A DNA stretch of 64,000 nucleotides from Segatella copri DSM 18205 (GCF_025151535.1 NZ_CP102288.1:1824501-1888500); one strand, 5' to 3'; positions 24,824-34,571 are shown, counted from the first letter of the stretch. Notes: a model not told the origin generated them from the sequence alone. Numbers and translations are program-made.

Positions 24824-25906
24824 TTATACCGTAATCTCGCCCGAGCCATAGCAACGATGATGATGCTCATCATAAACTACACAGAACTGGCCGGGAGCCA
24901 CACCATGAATCGCTTCTTCTGAATGAATCATCCAGCGGCCGTCTTCCAGCTTTTCTATCGTAGCAGGATGATACTCCGGCGTATGACGAATCTTGAAAGT
25001 TACCTTCTGCATCGCAACCTCGCGTGTGAGGAAATGGAAATCGTGAAGAGGAAAATCCTTCTTGTAGGCCGACTGCGGATCATAACCATGACTCACATAC
25101 AGGATGTTGTTCTCTACATCCTTCTTAATCACGAACCAGGGACCGCCGCCAAAGCCCAAGCCCTTGCGCTGGCCGATGGTATGAAACCACAACCCCTTGT
25201 GCTCGCCTATGCGCTTGCCCGTTTCCATCTCTATGACATCGCCCGGTTTTTCGCCCAGATAACGGCGGATATAATCATTATAATTAATCTGTCCCAGGAA
25301 GCAGATTCCCTGGCTGTCCTTGCGCTTGGCATTTATCAGATGCTCCTCTTCGGCTATCTCGCGAACCTCATTCTTGATATGATGGCCGATAGGGAAAATC
25401 GCTTTTTTCAATTGCCAGCTCTCTATCTGAGCCAGAAAATCGGTCTGGTCTTTTACAGGATCAGGACTCGTGACAAGCCATTTGTCGCCATTTTCATCCG
25501 TTTCGGTCTGCGCATAATGCCCCGTGGCGATGAGGTCGTAGTTGTGACCCATCTTCTCATCGAAGGCGCCAAACTTAATCAGGCGGTTGCACATCACGTC
25601 CGGATTAGGCGTAAAACCAGCCTTCACCTTCTCCATCGTATAACGGGTTACCTCGTTCCAATATTCATGATGGCAGTCAACCACTTGCAGCTTGCACCCA
25701 TACTTTCTAGCCACAGCCGTAGCCATCTCCAGGTCCTCCTCCGAAGAGCAGTCCCACTCCTCTTTCTCCTCAGGACCAATCTTGATGTAGAAGCAATCAG
25801 GATGCAGGCCCAGCTGGGCAAACTCCCAAACCACAACCGAACTGTCGACGCCACCCGAAAGGAGCACGGCAATTCTCTTATCCTTTATTTCGTCAATATT
25901 CAGCAT
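24824..25906 (-). CDS. mnmA: tRNA 2-thiouridylase
   Basis: A 360-residue enzyme that puts sulfur on U34 of tRNA-Lys, -Glu and -Gln. The PP-loop ATPase motif LSGGVDSSV is at about residues 16-24. The two catalytic cysteines are visible in NPDVMCNRLIKFG and SQGICFLG. The C-terminal beta-barrel (CVVYDEHHHRCYGSGEI) ends the protein. The N-terminal GGVDSSVVVWEFAQLG segment is followed by the Bacteroidota-type insert EEKEEWDCSSEEDLEMA. A single gene with its own promoter (25936-25943). Confidence 0.93.
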   Translation of the reverse strand: MLNIDEIKDKRIAVLLSGGVDSSVVVWEFAQLGLHPDCFYIKIGPEEKEEWDCSSEEDLEMATAVARKYGCKLQVVDCHHEYWNEVTRYTMEKVKAGFTPNPDVMCNRLIKFGAFDEKMGHNYDLIATGHYAQTETDENGDKWLVTSPDPVKDQTDFLAQIESWQLKKAIFPIGHHIKNEVREIAEEEHLINAKRKDSQGICFLGQINYNDYIRRYLGEKPGDVIEMETGKRIGEHKGLWFHTIGQRKGLGFGGGPWFVIKKDVENNILYVSHGYDPQSAYKKDFPLHDFHFLTREVAMQKVTFKIRHTPEYHPATIEKLEDGRWMIHSEEAIHGVAPGQFCVVYDEHHHRCYGSGEITV

Positions 25907-25935
25907 ATTCTTTCCTGTTTATAATAATCCGGTTG

Positions 25936-25943
25936 CAAAATTA
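25936..25943 (-). promoter_or_regulatory. Promoter -7 box of mnmA
   Basis: Reads TAATTTTG leftward, 30 bases upstream of the start. Confidence 0.6.
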
Positions 25944-26098
25944 CGAAAAAAAACTGATATAATGAGCAAAGAAAGGGCTAGAAATGCATGAGAAAGAGAA
26001 AAGAAAAGCCCGCAAAGCCTATTATCGCTATAGAAAACACTTATAGCCGCATTCTTAGCTTTTAAACATAAAACGAGTTTTGCTTTCGTTTTTATCTA

Positions 26099-26127
26099 TA
26101 CCTTTGCAATCGATTTCAGAAATCGAT
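26099..26127 (+). promoter_or_regulatory. Promoter and adjoining palindrome of the transporter operon
   Basis: TACCTTTG (26099-26106) is followed at once by the palindrome ATCGATTTCAGAAATCGAT (26109-26127), at the expected transcription start. The position suits a repressor operator. Confidence 0.55.
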
Positions 26128-26178
26128 AAGAAAGAATGTTTTTGAAAATTCAGTATTTACATTAATAGATAAAGAAAA

Positions 26179-27867
26179 ATGGAGATTTTAAAAAATCTAT
26201 TTTATGGCTTCCCAGACCTTTGGGGAGGCGGAGTAGCCCACTCTGTGATGATTCTTTCGCTGGTCATCGCCTTGGGTTTGTGTTTAGGTAAGCTCAGAGT
26301 AAAAGGTGTTTCCCTGGGCTTGGCTTGGATTCTGTTCATCGGTCTTATCTTTGGACATTTCTCTCTCAACCTTGACGAGCATCTGCTCCACTTTCTCAAG
26401 GAATTTGGCTTGATTCTCTTTGTCTACTCTATCGGTCTGGAGGTAGGTCCGGGCTTCTTCGCTTCGTTCAAGAACGGCGGCAAGAGTCTCAACCTGCTCA
26501 GCATGATCGTAGTGGCCCTGAGTATCATTACTACCTTAGTCATCTTCTTATGTTCGGGAACATCCATCACCTCTATGGCCGGTATCCTTTCGGGTGCTGT
26601 AACCAATACTCCTGGATTGGGTGCAGCCCAGCAGGCATTCAGCGACCTGCGCCACATCGACGCCCCATCCATCGCAGCCGGCTATGCCATCGCCTATCCT
26701 ATGGGTGTGCTCGGCGTTATCCTCAGCTTCATTATATTAAGGTTCGCGCTACGTATAGACAAGCAGAAGGAAGAGGATGAAGCTAAGCGAGGCAAGGGCC
26801 ATCTTGAAGCGATGACCCTGAACACCTTCGCCGTAAAGGTTTCTAACCAGATGGTTTTCAAAGATACCGTCAAGCAGATCCGCTATCTGCTGAAGCGCGA
26901 CTTCATGGTTTCCAAGATTATCCGTAACAACGGCGAACGCCAGGACGAGGTGGTTAACGGACAGACCGTGATAGAAGAGGGCGACATTCTGCAGATTGTG
27001 GCTCATCCTACCGTAGAAGAACCTATCATCGCCCTGCTCGGCGAGAAGGTTGACGTAAAGGACGAGGAATTCAGCAGCGAGCTCATCAACCGCCGAATCC
27101 TGATTACCAAACCGGGCATCAACGGCAAGAGCATCAGCCAGTTGCAGATTAGAAGCAACCTTGGCGCCAACATTACCCGCGTGAACAGAAATGGTGTAGA
27201 CCTCATCGCGACCCCAGACCTGAAACTCCAGTTGGGGGACCGCGTAACCGTAGTGGGCAAGGAACTAGCCATCGCTCATACCGAGAAGGTGCTGGGTAAC
27301 CAGATGAAGCGTCTGAACTACCCTAACCTCATCCCAATCTTCCTGGGCATCATGCTGGGTTGTATCGTAGCCAACATTCCGTTCTTCATCCCAGGCATCA
27401 ACGAGAATCTGCGTCTCGGACTTACCGGCGGCCCATTGGTAGTAGCCATTCTGATAGGTTATTTCGGACCGAAATACAACCTCGTTACCTACAATACCAT
27501 TTCAGCCAACCTGATGCTTCGCGAAATCGGCATCTGCATCTTCCTGGCTTGCGTGGGTCTCGGCACAGGCGAACAGTTTATCCAGACCGTAGCATCAGAA
27601 AGCGGACTGACCTGGATACTCTACGGCATCGCCATCACCATGATACCAATCATTCTGGGCGGCATCATCGGCAAGCTCGTGTTCCACATCAATTATTATA
27701 CATTACTCGGCGTATTGGCAGGTACCAACACCAACCCTTCTGCCCTGGCTTACGTACGTGAGCAGACTTCGGCAGATGCGCCAACAGTAGGCTATGCGAA
27801 TGTATATCCATTCGCCATGTTCCTCAGAATTGTAACCATTCAGATTATTATTTTTGTATTTGGATAA
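26179..27867 (+). CDS. AspT/YidE-type transporter
   Basis: A 562-residue protein of the aspartate:alanine exchanger-like family (YidE/YbjL duplication). Two membrane halves with about five helices each (1-190 and 375-562) carry the repeated sequences GLILFVYSIGLEVGPGF and EIGICIFLACVGLGTG, and the paired SGAVTNTPGLGAAQ and LAGTNTNPSALAYV. Between them are two RCK_C (TrkA-C) domains (about 205-370). The family exports or exchanges amino acids or related acids; the substrate here is unknown. The next gene follows after six bases, so the two form an operon. Confidence 0.85.
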   Translation: MEILKNLFYGFPDLWGGGVAHSVMILSLVIALGLCLGKLRVKGVSLGLAWILFIGLIFGHFSLNLDEHLLHFLKEFGLILFVYSIGLEVGPGFFASFKNGGKSLNLLSMIVVALSIITTLVIFLCSGTSITSMAGILSGAVTNTPGLGAAQQAFSDLRHIDAPSIAAGYAIAYPMGVLGVILSFIILRFALRIDKQKEEDEAKRGKGHLEAMTLNTFAVKVSNQMVFKDTVKQIRYLLKRDFMVSKIIRNNGERQDEVVNGQTVIEEGDILQIVAHPTVEEPIIALLGEKVDVKDEEFSSELINRRILITKPGINGKSISQLQIRSNLGANITRVNRNGVDLIATPDLKLQLGDRVTVVGKELAIAHTEKVLGNQMKRLNYPNLIPIFLGIMLGCIVANIPFFIPGINENLRLGLTGGPLVVAILIGYFGPKYNLVTYNTISANLMLREIGICIFLACVGLGTGEQFIQTVASESGLTWILYGIAITMIPIILGGIIGKLVFHINYYTLLGVLAGTNTNPSALAYVREQTSADAPTVGYANVYPFAMFLRIVTIQIIIFVFG

Positions 27868-27873
27868 ACATAT

Positions 27874-29319
27874 ATGACAGAAAAAGAATTGAAAACCTGC
27901 GCTTGCGTAGAGGACAACTGCAAGGAAATAGCAGAATCAGAACTCAGAAGAAAACTCGACTTATTATTACGTACCGGTAGCATTCTCATGGAGAGTGCTG
28001 CCGACACATCCCGCATCATGCGAACCATGAAGCGTGCAGCAGCTTTCCTCGGGCTCGACGAGCGATACATGCACCTTTACATCAACTGGAACGTGCTGAT
28101 GGTAAACTATAGCGACGAGGAGCATTCCTTCTCCAAGTTCCAGAGATGCGAGAAGCACGGCATCAACCTCACCTCTATTTCCCAGGTAAGTAAGCTCACC
28201 TGGAAGGCCATCAAGGATAACTATTCGCTCGAACAGTATGAGCAGGCCCTGAACGACATCAAGGCCACCCCACGCAGCTTTACCCCTTGGCAGGTAGCCA
28301 TCGGCGGCGGTTTTGCCTGCGGCGGATTCTGCATCCAGTTCGGTTGCGACTGGCCAGCCTTCTTCTTCTGTTCGCTTGCAGCCATATTGGGTTTCCGCCT
28401 GAGAATGTTCTTGCCAACCAAGGGCTGCAACAACTATGTAGCCATCGGCATTTCGGCTTTCGTAGCCACTCTGATAGCCTGGTTGACCTCATTTCTTTCG
28501 CTCAACCCATCGATTGCCGAAGCGCTTCCAGCCTTCATGCATTCAGATACCCCTTGGCATCCGCTGATGGCGTGTGCCCTCTTCATCGTGCCGGGAGTTC
28601 CACTCATCAACTTTGTAAGCGATATGCTCGACGGATATATTGAGGTGGGAATGGTTCGTGCCCTGAACACCCTGCTGATGATCTTCGCGATGGCGTTCGG
28701 TATCGCCTTCGCCATCCAGGTTTGCCATATCGACAACTTTGTGAAGGATCTTACGATGACTCCTCATCACGAATACTGGGAGTTTGCCATCGCAGCTGCC
28801 GTATCGGCCATGGGCTTCTCTACCATCTTCAGCATACCTCGCCGTCTGTTGCCGGTTGTAGCTGTGGGCGGTATCATCGCCGTTTGCTTCCGCAATTTCG
28901 TCAACCTGGGTCCATCTAACGGCAACATCGGTCTCGACATGGGTCTGAGCATCGGTTCGCTTGCCGGTTCTGCGCTCATCAGCATCATCGTGATCAAGGC
29001 GCGCCATTGGTTCCATACCCCTCACCAATGCATCACCATTCCTAGCGTTATCCCAATGGTACCGGGAGTTCTGATGTATCGTGCCCTCTTTGCCTTCATC
29101 GACATGCATGGCGTAGTAGGCGAAGTAACCGTAGGTATGAACAACCTCATCAAGGCCTCGCTCGCCATCATCTGCATCGCCCTGGGTGTTGCAATTCCAA
29201 ACGTATTCTTCCGCCGCTTCATCGCCGACAACCGCAAGCGCAAGCTGCTTGCCATGCTGGTTGAAAGAAAGAAGAAGAATGGCGAATTCGTAGATTTGCA
29301 CGAAGTAGAAATCAAATAA
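27874..29319 (+). CDS. ThrE-type threonine/serine exporter family protein
   Basis: A 481-residue membrane protein combining the ThrE N-terminal domain (RKLDLLLRTGSILMESAADTSRIMRTMKRAAAFLG, MHLYINWNVLMVNY; about 20-130) with about ten membrane helices that span ThrE and ThrE_2 parts in one chain (GVPLINFVSDMLDGYIEVG, IPMVPGVLMYRALFAFID). It would export small amino acids. With the AspT-like gene six bases upstream it forms a plausible amino-acid efflux or exchange operon; the LysR regulator downstream may control it. Confidence 0.85.
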   Translation: MTEKELKTCACVEDNCKEIAESELRRKLDLLLRTGSILMESAADTSRIMRTMKRAAAFLGLDERYMHLYINWNVLMVNYSDEEHSFSKFQRCEKHGINLTSISQVSKLTWKAIKDNYSLEQYEQALNDIKATPRSFTPWQVAIGGGFACGGFCIQFGCDWPAFFFCSLAAILGFRLRMFLPTKGCNNYVAIGISAFVATLIAWLTSFLSLNPSIAEALPAFMHSDTPWHPLMACALFIVPGVPLINFVSDMLDGYIEVGMVRALNTLLMIFAMAFGIAFAIQVCHIDNFVKDLTMTPHHEYWEFAIAAAVSAMGFSTIFSIPRRLLPVVAVGGIIAVCFRNFVNLGPSNGNIGLDMGLSIGSLAGSALISIIVIKARHWFHTPHQCITIPSVIPMVPGVLMYRALFAFIDMHGVVGEVTVGMNNLIKASLAIICIALGVAIPNVFFRRFIADNRKRKLLAMLVERKKKNGEFVDLHEVEIK

Positions 29320-29432
29320 TCATCTGGTTGGTAATCTGATTTTCATCGGATGATAACCGGATAAAAAGAAGTAGAGATGCGATAAAACATCATTTTATTC
29401 TTCAAAAAAAGAGGATATTAAAATAAATGTTT

Positions 29433-29440
29433 TATCTTTG
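29433..29440 (+). promoter_or_regulatory. Promoter -7 box of the LysR gene
   Basis: TATCTTTG followed by CACCC, 58 bases upstream of the start. Confidence 0.6.
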
Positions 29441-29451
29441 CACCCAAATTT

Positions 29452-29481
29452 AGCTATCGGTTATTTCTATAGCCGATAGCT
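29452..29481 (+). promoter_or_regulatory. Perfect 9-base inverted repeat upstream of the LysR gene
   Basis: AGCTATCGG (29452-29460) and CCGATAGCT (29473-29481) with a 12-base spacer. It sits just downstream of the -7 box, where LysR regulators often bind their own promoter; autoregulation is inference. Confidence 0.6.
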
Positions 29482-29497
29482 TCAACAAAGGAACAAT

Positions 29498-30409
29498 ATG
29501 GAAATACGACAACTGAAATATTTCTTGAAGGTAGCCGAGACGCTCAACTTCTCAGAAGCTTCGCGCAAGTTATACATCACCCAGAGCACCCTCTCACAGC
29601 AGATTTCGCATCTGGAACAGGAGATTGGTATGCCTCTCTTCGAGCGCAATTCTCATGAGGTTTACCTCACAGAGGCGGGCAAGGAATTGAGACCTTACGC
29701 CCAAAACGCGGTCAATTCTGCCGAAGCCTGTGTAGACCACATGAACGATCTGAAGGAAATGCTTACAGGCGAACTGAACATCGGCGTAACGTTCTCCTTC
29801 AGCAACATCATGTCCGAGACGCTCATCGCCTTTCTCCACGCCTATCCTCATGTAAAGCTCAACATCCAATACCGCACCATGCAGGAACTGATGGACGGAC
29901 TGAAGAAGCGCGAACTCGACCTCGTTCTGGCTTTCAAGCCTCTGAAGAACGAGAAAGCGGTAGACAGCCGAGCTATTTTCAGCAACCGTCTTGCCGCCAT
30001 CGTGAACGTGAATCATCCGCTGGCGCGCCTTTCATCGGTCAAGCTTTCCGATCTGGAGCGTTACGACCTCATCCTTCCTTGCAAGGGTCTGCAGGCACGC
30101 AACGCCTTTGATCACATGGTAGAGGGCAAAGATTTGAACTACAAGATTATGGTAGAGGTGAATAATGTAAACATCATCTTCGACCTTCTGAGCCGCAGCA
30201 ATCTGGTGACCATTCTCTCCGAATCGACCACCATTCTGCAGAACGGCATGAAGGCGATTCCTATCGATGCTGCCGACAACGAAATGGATGGCTGCATCCA
30301 CATTCTGAAAGATGCTTACATGAAAAACTCAGCCCAGGAGTTCATCAGCATGCTGAGCCAGAACACCAGCATCCTCGCCAACTTTGCGCTGAAGGATATT
30401 CTGAGATAA
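29498..30409 (+). CDS. LysR-family transcriptional regulator
   Basis: A 303-residue regulator with the LysR winged helix at residues 1-60 (MEIRQLKYFLKVAETLNFSEASRKLYITQSTLSQQISHLEQEIGMPLFERNS) and a LysR substrate-binding domain after it. One Cys in LILPCKG is visible, but not the paired Cys arrangement expected of OxyR. The divergent or nearby gene sets are the amino-acid exporter operon upstream (same strand) and the EamA transporter downstream (convergent); either could be the target. A terminator follows. Confidence 0.85.
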   Translation: MEIRQLKYFLKVAETLNFSEASRKLYITQSTLSQQISHLEQEIGMPLFERNSHEVYLTEAGKELRPYAQNAVNSAEACVDHMNDLKEMLTGELNIGVTFSFSNIMSETLIAFLHAYPHVKLNIQYRTMQELMDGLKKRELDLVLAFKPLKNEKAVDSRAIFSNRLAAIVNVNHPLARLSSVKLSDLERYDLILPCKGLQARNAFDHMVEGKDLNYKIMVEVNNVNIIFDLLSRSNLVTILSESTTILQNGMKAIPIDAADNEMDGCIHILKDAYMKNSAQEFISMLSQNTSILANFALKDILR

Positions 30410-30462
30410 TCATCTTAACGCCTGGCGGCTCGCGAGCCTATTTGCTTGCGGCTAGAACAGAT

Positions 30463-30506
30463 AAAAAAATCCTCGTTCGAGTTCTTTTTCGAGCAAGGAT
30501 TTTTTC
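30463..30506. terminator. Bidirectional terminator
   Basis: AAAAAAATCCTCGTTCGA (30463-30480) pairs with TTCGAGCAAGGATTTTTT (30488-30505), between the LysR gene and the convergent EamA gene. Confidence 0.85.
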
Positions 30507-30520
30507 TTCTTTTTACCCTT

Positions 30521-31402
30521 TTACCCTTTCTTTCTTGCGATGATAATCGTTACGCCAGCCAGGATAGCGAGGATACCTATCGCCAGCTGCAGAGAGAAAC
30601 TCTCGCCGAAGACGCATACGCCGATGATGACGGCTGTTACCGGCTCCAAGGCTCCCATGATGGCGGCTGGAGTACTGCCGATAAGATTGATGGAAACCGT
30701 CATGAAGAAGAGCGACAATACCGTTGGCAACAAAGCCAGCTGGGCAGCACAGAGCCATTGTTTAGGCGTTTGAAGCATCAGTATCGGCTCGCCTGCAATA
30801 AACGAATAGACAAACATCGTAAGCAGTCCGAAGACTAATATATAAAAGGTAAACTTGATGTTCGACATGCCCGGATTCTTCCATTGGTTGATGGAGATGA
30901 TGTAAAGGGCGTAGAGCAGGGATGAACACATGACGAGGGCAAAACCCGCCGTGCTCAACTTATCGTTTCCATCGCCCTGATAGAGCAATCCTACTCCCGA
31001 TACCGCCAGAAGAATGGCAAGCGAGGTAGAGCACGTTACCTTCTCGTGGAAGAAGACCGTCATCAGGATGGCTGTCATAATAGGATAAACGAAGAGGATG
31101 GTGCTGGCAATACCTGCCGCCATATAATGGAAACTGACATAAAGCGTAGCTGATGAGAGCGAAAACATGCAGCCCAGCACGCCAAGACGAATCAGATGTC
31201 CCCACTTCACCTTGAAACTCTCCTTGCGGAACAGCATCACCACGGCAAACATCAGTACCGCCAAGAGATAACGATAGATAAGTACAGAACTGGAATTGAA
31301 TCCGTCGCCATAGAGTTCGAGCGTGCCCAAAGGATTGGTACCATAACATACTGCGGCAACAACACCCGCCGCAAAGCCTTTAACTTTATTACTGCTTGTC
31401 AT
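30521..31402 (-). CDS. EamA-family (DMT) transporter
   Basis: A 293-residue membrane protein with ten hydrophobic segments arranged as two EamA repeats (AAVCYGTNPLGTLELY at the start; a second GSTPAAIMGALEPVTAVIIGVCVFGE near residues 240-265). Members export amino acids, nucleosides or drugs. Substrate not assignable. Own promoter at 31458-31465. Confidence 0.85.
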   Translation of the reverse strand: MTSSNKVKGFAAGVVAAVCYGTNPLGTLELYGDGFNSSSVLIYRYLLAVLMFAVVMLFRKESFKVKWGHLIRLGVLGCMFSLSSATLYVSFHYMAAGIASTILFVYPIMTAILMTVFFHEKVTCSTSLAILLAVSGVGLLYQGDGNDKLSTAGFALVMCSSLLYALYIISINQWKNPGMSNIKFTFYILVFGLLTMFVYSFIAGEPILMLQTPKQWLCAAQLALLPTVLSLFFMTVSINLIGSTPAAIMGALEPVTAVIIGVCVFGESFSLQLAIGILAILAGVTIIIARKKG

Positions 31403-31457
31403 TAGATTAAATACTATTTTTTTCTTATACTTCTTGTTATCTATCTATTTCGGGCTA

Positions 31458-31465
31458 CAAAGTTA
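31458..31465 (-). promoter_or_regulatory. Promoter -7 box of the EamA gene
   Basis: Reads TAACTTTG leftward, about 56 bases upstream of the start. Confidence 0.6.
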
Positions 31466-31560
31466 CAGCAAATATTCGAGATAAGCTAACAAAATCGTAT
31501 AAATATATTGTAATATCTGAGAAAAAACGCTCTTTTCTTGTGCTTTAAGAAAATAAATTG

Positions 31561-31568
31561 TACCTTTG
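31561..31568 (+). promoter_or_regulatory. Promoter -7 box of the epimerase-OPT operon
   Basis: TACCTTTG, 64 bases upstream of the start at 31632. Confidence 0.6.
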
Positions 31569-31631
31569 CAATATCTTTGAAAAAAGATAATCTGATGAAA
31601 CATTAAAAACTAAACACAAGAATTAATAACA

Positions 31632-32504
31632 ATGGAACAGATTAAGAATGATCAGCTCACACTTGAGATTTCATCTCTCGGAGCAGAACTTCAGAGCATC
31701 AAGGATGCTAATGGTAATGAATATCTCTGGGATGGCGACGAGAAATACTGGAACCGCCACTCTCCTATCCTCTTCCCTATCGTATGCGGATTGTGGAAAG
31801 ACACTTATCGCACAGAGGGCAAGGAGTATCACCTTCCTCGCCATGGTTTCGCACGCGATACAGAGTTCAAACTCGTTGGCAAGACTGCCGACCGCCTCAC
31901 CTTCGCGCTCATCGACAACGAAGAGACTCAGAAGAACTATCCTTACCACTTCAACCTTGCCATCTCTTACCGCCTGCAGGGCAACGAGATTCATGTCATC
32001 TGGCACGTAGAGAATACCGACGACAAGGAAATCTTCTTCCAGATTGGCGGTCACCCAGCATTCATGGTTCCTGGCTGCAAGAAGGGCGAAGAAATGAAGG
32101 CTACCCTGAAACTCGACAACGAGGCTCCTGTTCGTCTCTATGGTAACGTAGGCGGATGCATCGACCGTCAGGCTAAGGAAACCGTAGAAACCGACAAGGG
32201 TATCTGGGAAGTAAACGAGGAGACTTTCGCTGAAGATGCTGTTATCTTCGACAAGAGTCAGGTTAAGCAGGTGAGCATTCTCAACGAGCAGGGCGAACCT
32301 CATGTAACCCTCGAGTTCAAGACTCCAGCCGTAGGTATCTGGAACCCAGCAGGCAAGCACGCTCCATTCATCTGCATCGAGCCATGGTATGGTTTGAACG
32401 ACTGGGCTGAATATGATGGCGAGTTTAAGGACAAGTATCTGATGAACCGTCTGCAGCCAGGTGCAAGTTTCATGAGTGAGTATATCATCAGAATTGAGAA
32501 ATAA
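31632..32504 (+). CDS. Aldose-1-epimerase family protein (LacX/YeaD-like)
   Basis: A 290-residue galactose-mutarotase-fold protein. The motifs RHGFARDTEF (catalytic His about residue 76), QIGGHPAFMVPG (second His about residue 141) and FICIEPWYGLNDW (near the C-terminus) fit the family; the sequence is closer to the short LacX-like branch than to true GalM. It interconverts alpha and beta sugar anomers or a phosphorylated sugar. Its TAA shares one base with the ATG of the OPT gene (TAATG), so the two are coupled although their functions look unrelated. Confidence 0.85.
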   Translation: MEQIKNDQLTLEISSLGAELQSIKDANGNEYLWDGDEKYWNRHSPILFPIVCGLWKDTYRTEGKEYHLPRHGFARDTEFKLVGKTADRLTFALIDNEETQKNYPYHFNLAISYRLQGNEIHVIWHVENTDDKEIFFQIGGHPAFMVPGCKKGEEMKATLKLDNEAPVRLYGNVGGCIDRQAKETVETDKGIWEVNEETFAEDAVIFDKSQVKQVSILNEQGEPHVTLEFKTPAVGIWNPAGKHAPFICIEPWYGLNDWAEYDGEFKDKYLMNRLQPGASFMSEYIIRIEK

Positions 32505-34483
32505 TGGAAGAAAAAGACAATTTGCAACTCCCCGAGAACGCATTCCGCGAACTGAAAGACGGGGAGGAATATAAGCCGCTGATGTCGCCTGACAAGGTTT
32601 ATCCTGAGGTGAACGGATGGTCAGTTACATGGGGAATCGTGATGGCAGTCATCTTCTCTGCCGCCGCAGCCTATCTGGGCTTGAAGGTGGGTCAGGTGTT
32701 CGAAGCAGCCATCCCTATCGCCATCATCGCCGTGGGCGTAAGTACCGCTACCAAGCGTAGCAAGGCGCTGGGCGAGAATGTCATTATCCAGAGCATCGGA
32801 GCCTGTTCGGGTGCTGTGGTGGCAGGAGCCATCTTTACCCTGCCAGCCATCTACATCCTGCAGGCTAAATATCCGGAGATGACTACTTCGTTTATGAAGA
32901 TCTTCATGGCTTCGGCCTTGGGAGGAGTCTTGGGAATTCTTTTCCTTATTCCTTTCCGCAAGTACTTCGTAAGCGATATGCACGGCAAATATCCGTTCCC
33001 TGAGGCTACGGCTACCACGCAGGTACTGGTGAGCGGAGCCAAGGGAGGCGACCAGGCTAAGCCGCTGCTCATAGCCGGACTGGTGGGTGGTCTTTACGAC
33101 TTTATCGTAGCCAGCCTGGGATGGTGGAACGAGAATTTCACATCGCGTGTGGTAAGTCTGGGATGCGACCTGGCTGACAAGGCTAAACTCGTATTCAAGG
33201 TAAACACAGGTGCAGCCGTATTAGGTCTGGGTTACATCATCGGTCTGAAGTATGCCTTCTTCACCTGTCTGGGGTCGCTCGTAGTATGGTGGCTGATTGT
33301 TCCGGGCATGAGCGTTATCTTCCATGATAGCGTGCTGAGCGCCTGGGATCCTAGCATCGTGAAGACCGTGGGTGCGATGAGTCCGGAGGAAATCTTCCGT
33401 GCCTACGCCCGCAGCATCGGTATCGGCGGTATCGCCATGGCAGGTATCATCGGCATCATCAAGAGCTGGGGCATCATCAAGAGTGCCGTAGGTCTGGCTG
33501 CCAAGGAGCTGAAGGGCAAGAGCGATGTGGATGAGAACGTGAAGCGCACCCAGCGCGACATCTCTTTCAAGATTATCGCTATCGGTTCGCTTGTTACCAT
33601 CCTCGTAACCTTCCTCTTCTTCTGGTTTGGCGTGATGGAGGGCAACCTTCTCTTCGCCATTATCGCCATTCTGCTCGTGGCTGCCATCGCCTTCCTCTTT
33701 ACTACCGTAGCGGCTAATGCCATCGCTATCGTGGGTTCAAACCCTGTTTCGGGAATGACCCTGATGACGCTCATCTTCGCCTCTGTGGTGATGGTGGCTG
33801 TCGGTCTGAAAGGTCCTGGCGGCATGCTGGCTGCCCTGATTATGGGTGGTGTGGTTTGTACAGCCCTCTCGGTAGCAGGTTCGTTTATTACCGACCTGAA
33901 GATTGGTTACTGGCTGGGAACAACTCCTAAGAAACAGGAGGGATGGAAATTCCTCGGTACCCTGGTGAGTGCGGCTACCGTGGGCGGCGTGATGATGCTG
34001 CTCAACGAGACTTACGGTTTCGCATCGGGTTCGCTTGCAGCTCCTCAGGCTAATGCGATGGCTGCGGTTATCGACCCTTTGATGAATGGCGTGGGAGCTC
34101 CTTGGGTGCTCTATGGCATCGGAGCCGTAATAGCCATCGTGCTGACTTATTTCAAAATTCCTGCCCTGGCTTTCGCTCTGGGTATGTTTATTCCGCTGGA
34201 ACTGAACGTTCCTCTGCTCGTGGGTGGAGCCATCAACTGGTATGTTACTTCGCGCAGCAAGGATGCCAAGGTGAACAGCGAACGTGGTGAGAAGGGAACG
34301 CTCATCGCCAGCGGCTTCATCGCCGGTGGAGCCCTGATGGGTGTGGTTAGCGCCCTTCTGAAGTTTGGCGGCATCGAGGTAAGTATCGCCGACAGCTGGT
34401 GGGTTAATCCGATGTCTGAGGTTTGTTCGCTCCTGGCTTACATCTGCCTCATAGGTTTCTTTATCAGAGCCACAAAGAAATAA
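32504..34483 (+). CDS. OPT-family oligopeptide transporter
   Basis: A 659-residue membrane protein with about sixteen hydrophobic segments. The N-terminal GWSVTWGIVMAVIFSAAAAYLGLKVGQVFEAAIP and ENVIIQSIGACSGAVVAGAIFTLPAIYIL and the FPEATATTQVLVSGAKGG loop are typical of bacterial OPT proteins. Substrates are expected to be di- to oligopeptides or metal-peptide complexes, driven by protons. Translation is coupled to the epimerase gene. Terminator at 34509-34547. Confidence 0.92.
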   Translation: MEEKDNLQLPENAFRELKDGEEYKPLMSPDKVYPEVNGWSVTWGIVMAVIFSAAAAYLGLKVGQVFEAAIPIAIIAVGVSTATKRSKALGENVIIQSIGACSGAVVAGAIFTLPAIYILQAKYPEMTTSFMKIFMASALGGVLGILFLIPFRKYFVSDMHGKYPFPEATATTQVLVSGAKGGDQAKPLLIAGLVGGLYDFIVASLGWWNENFTSRVVSLGCDLADKAKLVFKVNTGAAVLGLGYIIGLKYAFFTCLGSLVVWWLIVPGMSVIFHDSVLSAWDPSIVKTVGAMSPEEIFRAYARSIGIGGIAMAGIIGIIKSWGIIKSAVGLAAKELKGKSDVDENVKRTQRDISFKIIAIGSLVTILVTFLFFWFGVMEGNLLFAIIAILLVAAIAFLFTTVAANAIAIVGSNPVSGMTLMTLIFASVVMVAVGLKGPGGMLAALIMGGVVCTALSVAGSFITDLKIGYWLGTTPKKQEGWKFLGTLVSAATVGGVMMLLNETYGFASGSLAAPQANAMAAVIDPLMNGVGAPWVLYGIGAVIAIVLTYFKIPALAFALGMFIPLELNVPLLVGGAINWYVTSRSKDAKVNSERGEKGTLIASGFIAGGALMGVVSALLKFGGIEVSIADSWWVNPMSEVCSLLAYICLIGFFIRATKK

Positions 34484-34508
34484 AGAATAGGCTTTTTACA
34501 AATAAGAC

Positions 34509-34547
34509 AATCGCCTGGATGCATCTGAGCACCCAGGCGATTTTTTA
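34509..34547. terminator. Terminator after the OPT gene
   Basis: AATCGCCTGG pairs with CCCAGGCGATT followed by TTTTT; it also lies just beyond the 3' end of the leftward hybrid regulator. Confidence 0.85.
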
Positions 34548-34571
34548 TTCTATCCGAATATTTTTTCTATC

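Noticed and set aside
29498..30409. OxyR as identity of the LysR regulator
   Set aside because: The spaced pair of redox cysteines is not present and no peroxide-defence genes are near.
31671..32543. 290-codon frame antisense to the aldose-1-epimerase gene
   Set aside because: Covers the same bases as a motif-rich gene in an operon; composition not protein-like.
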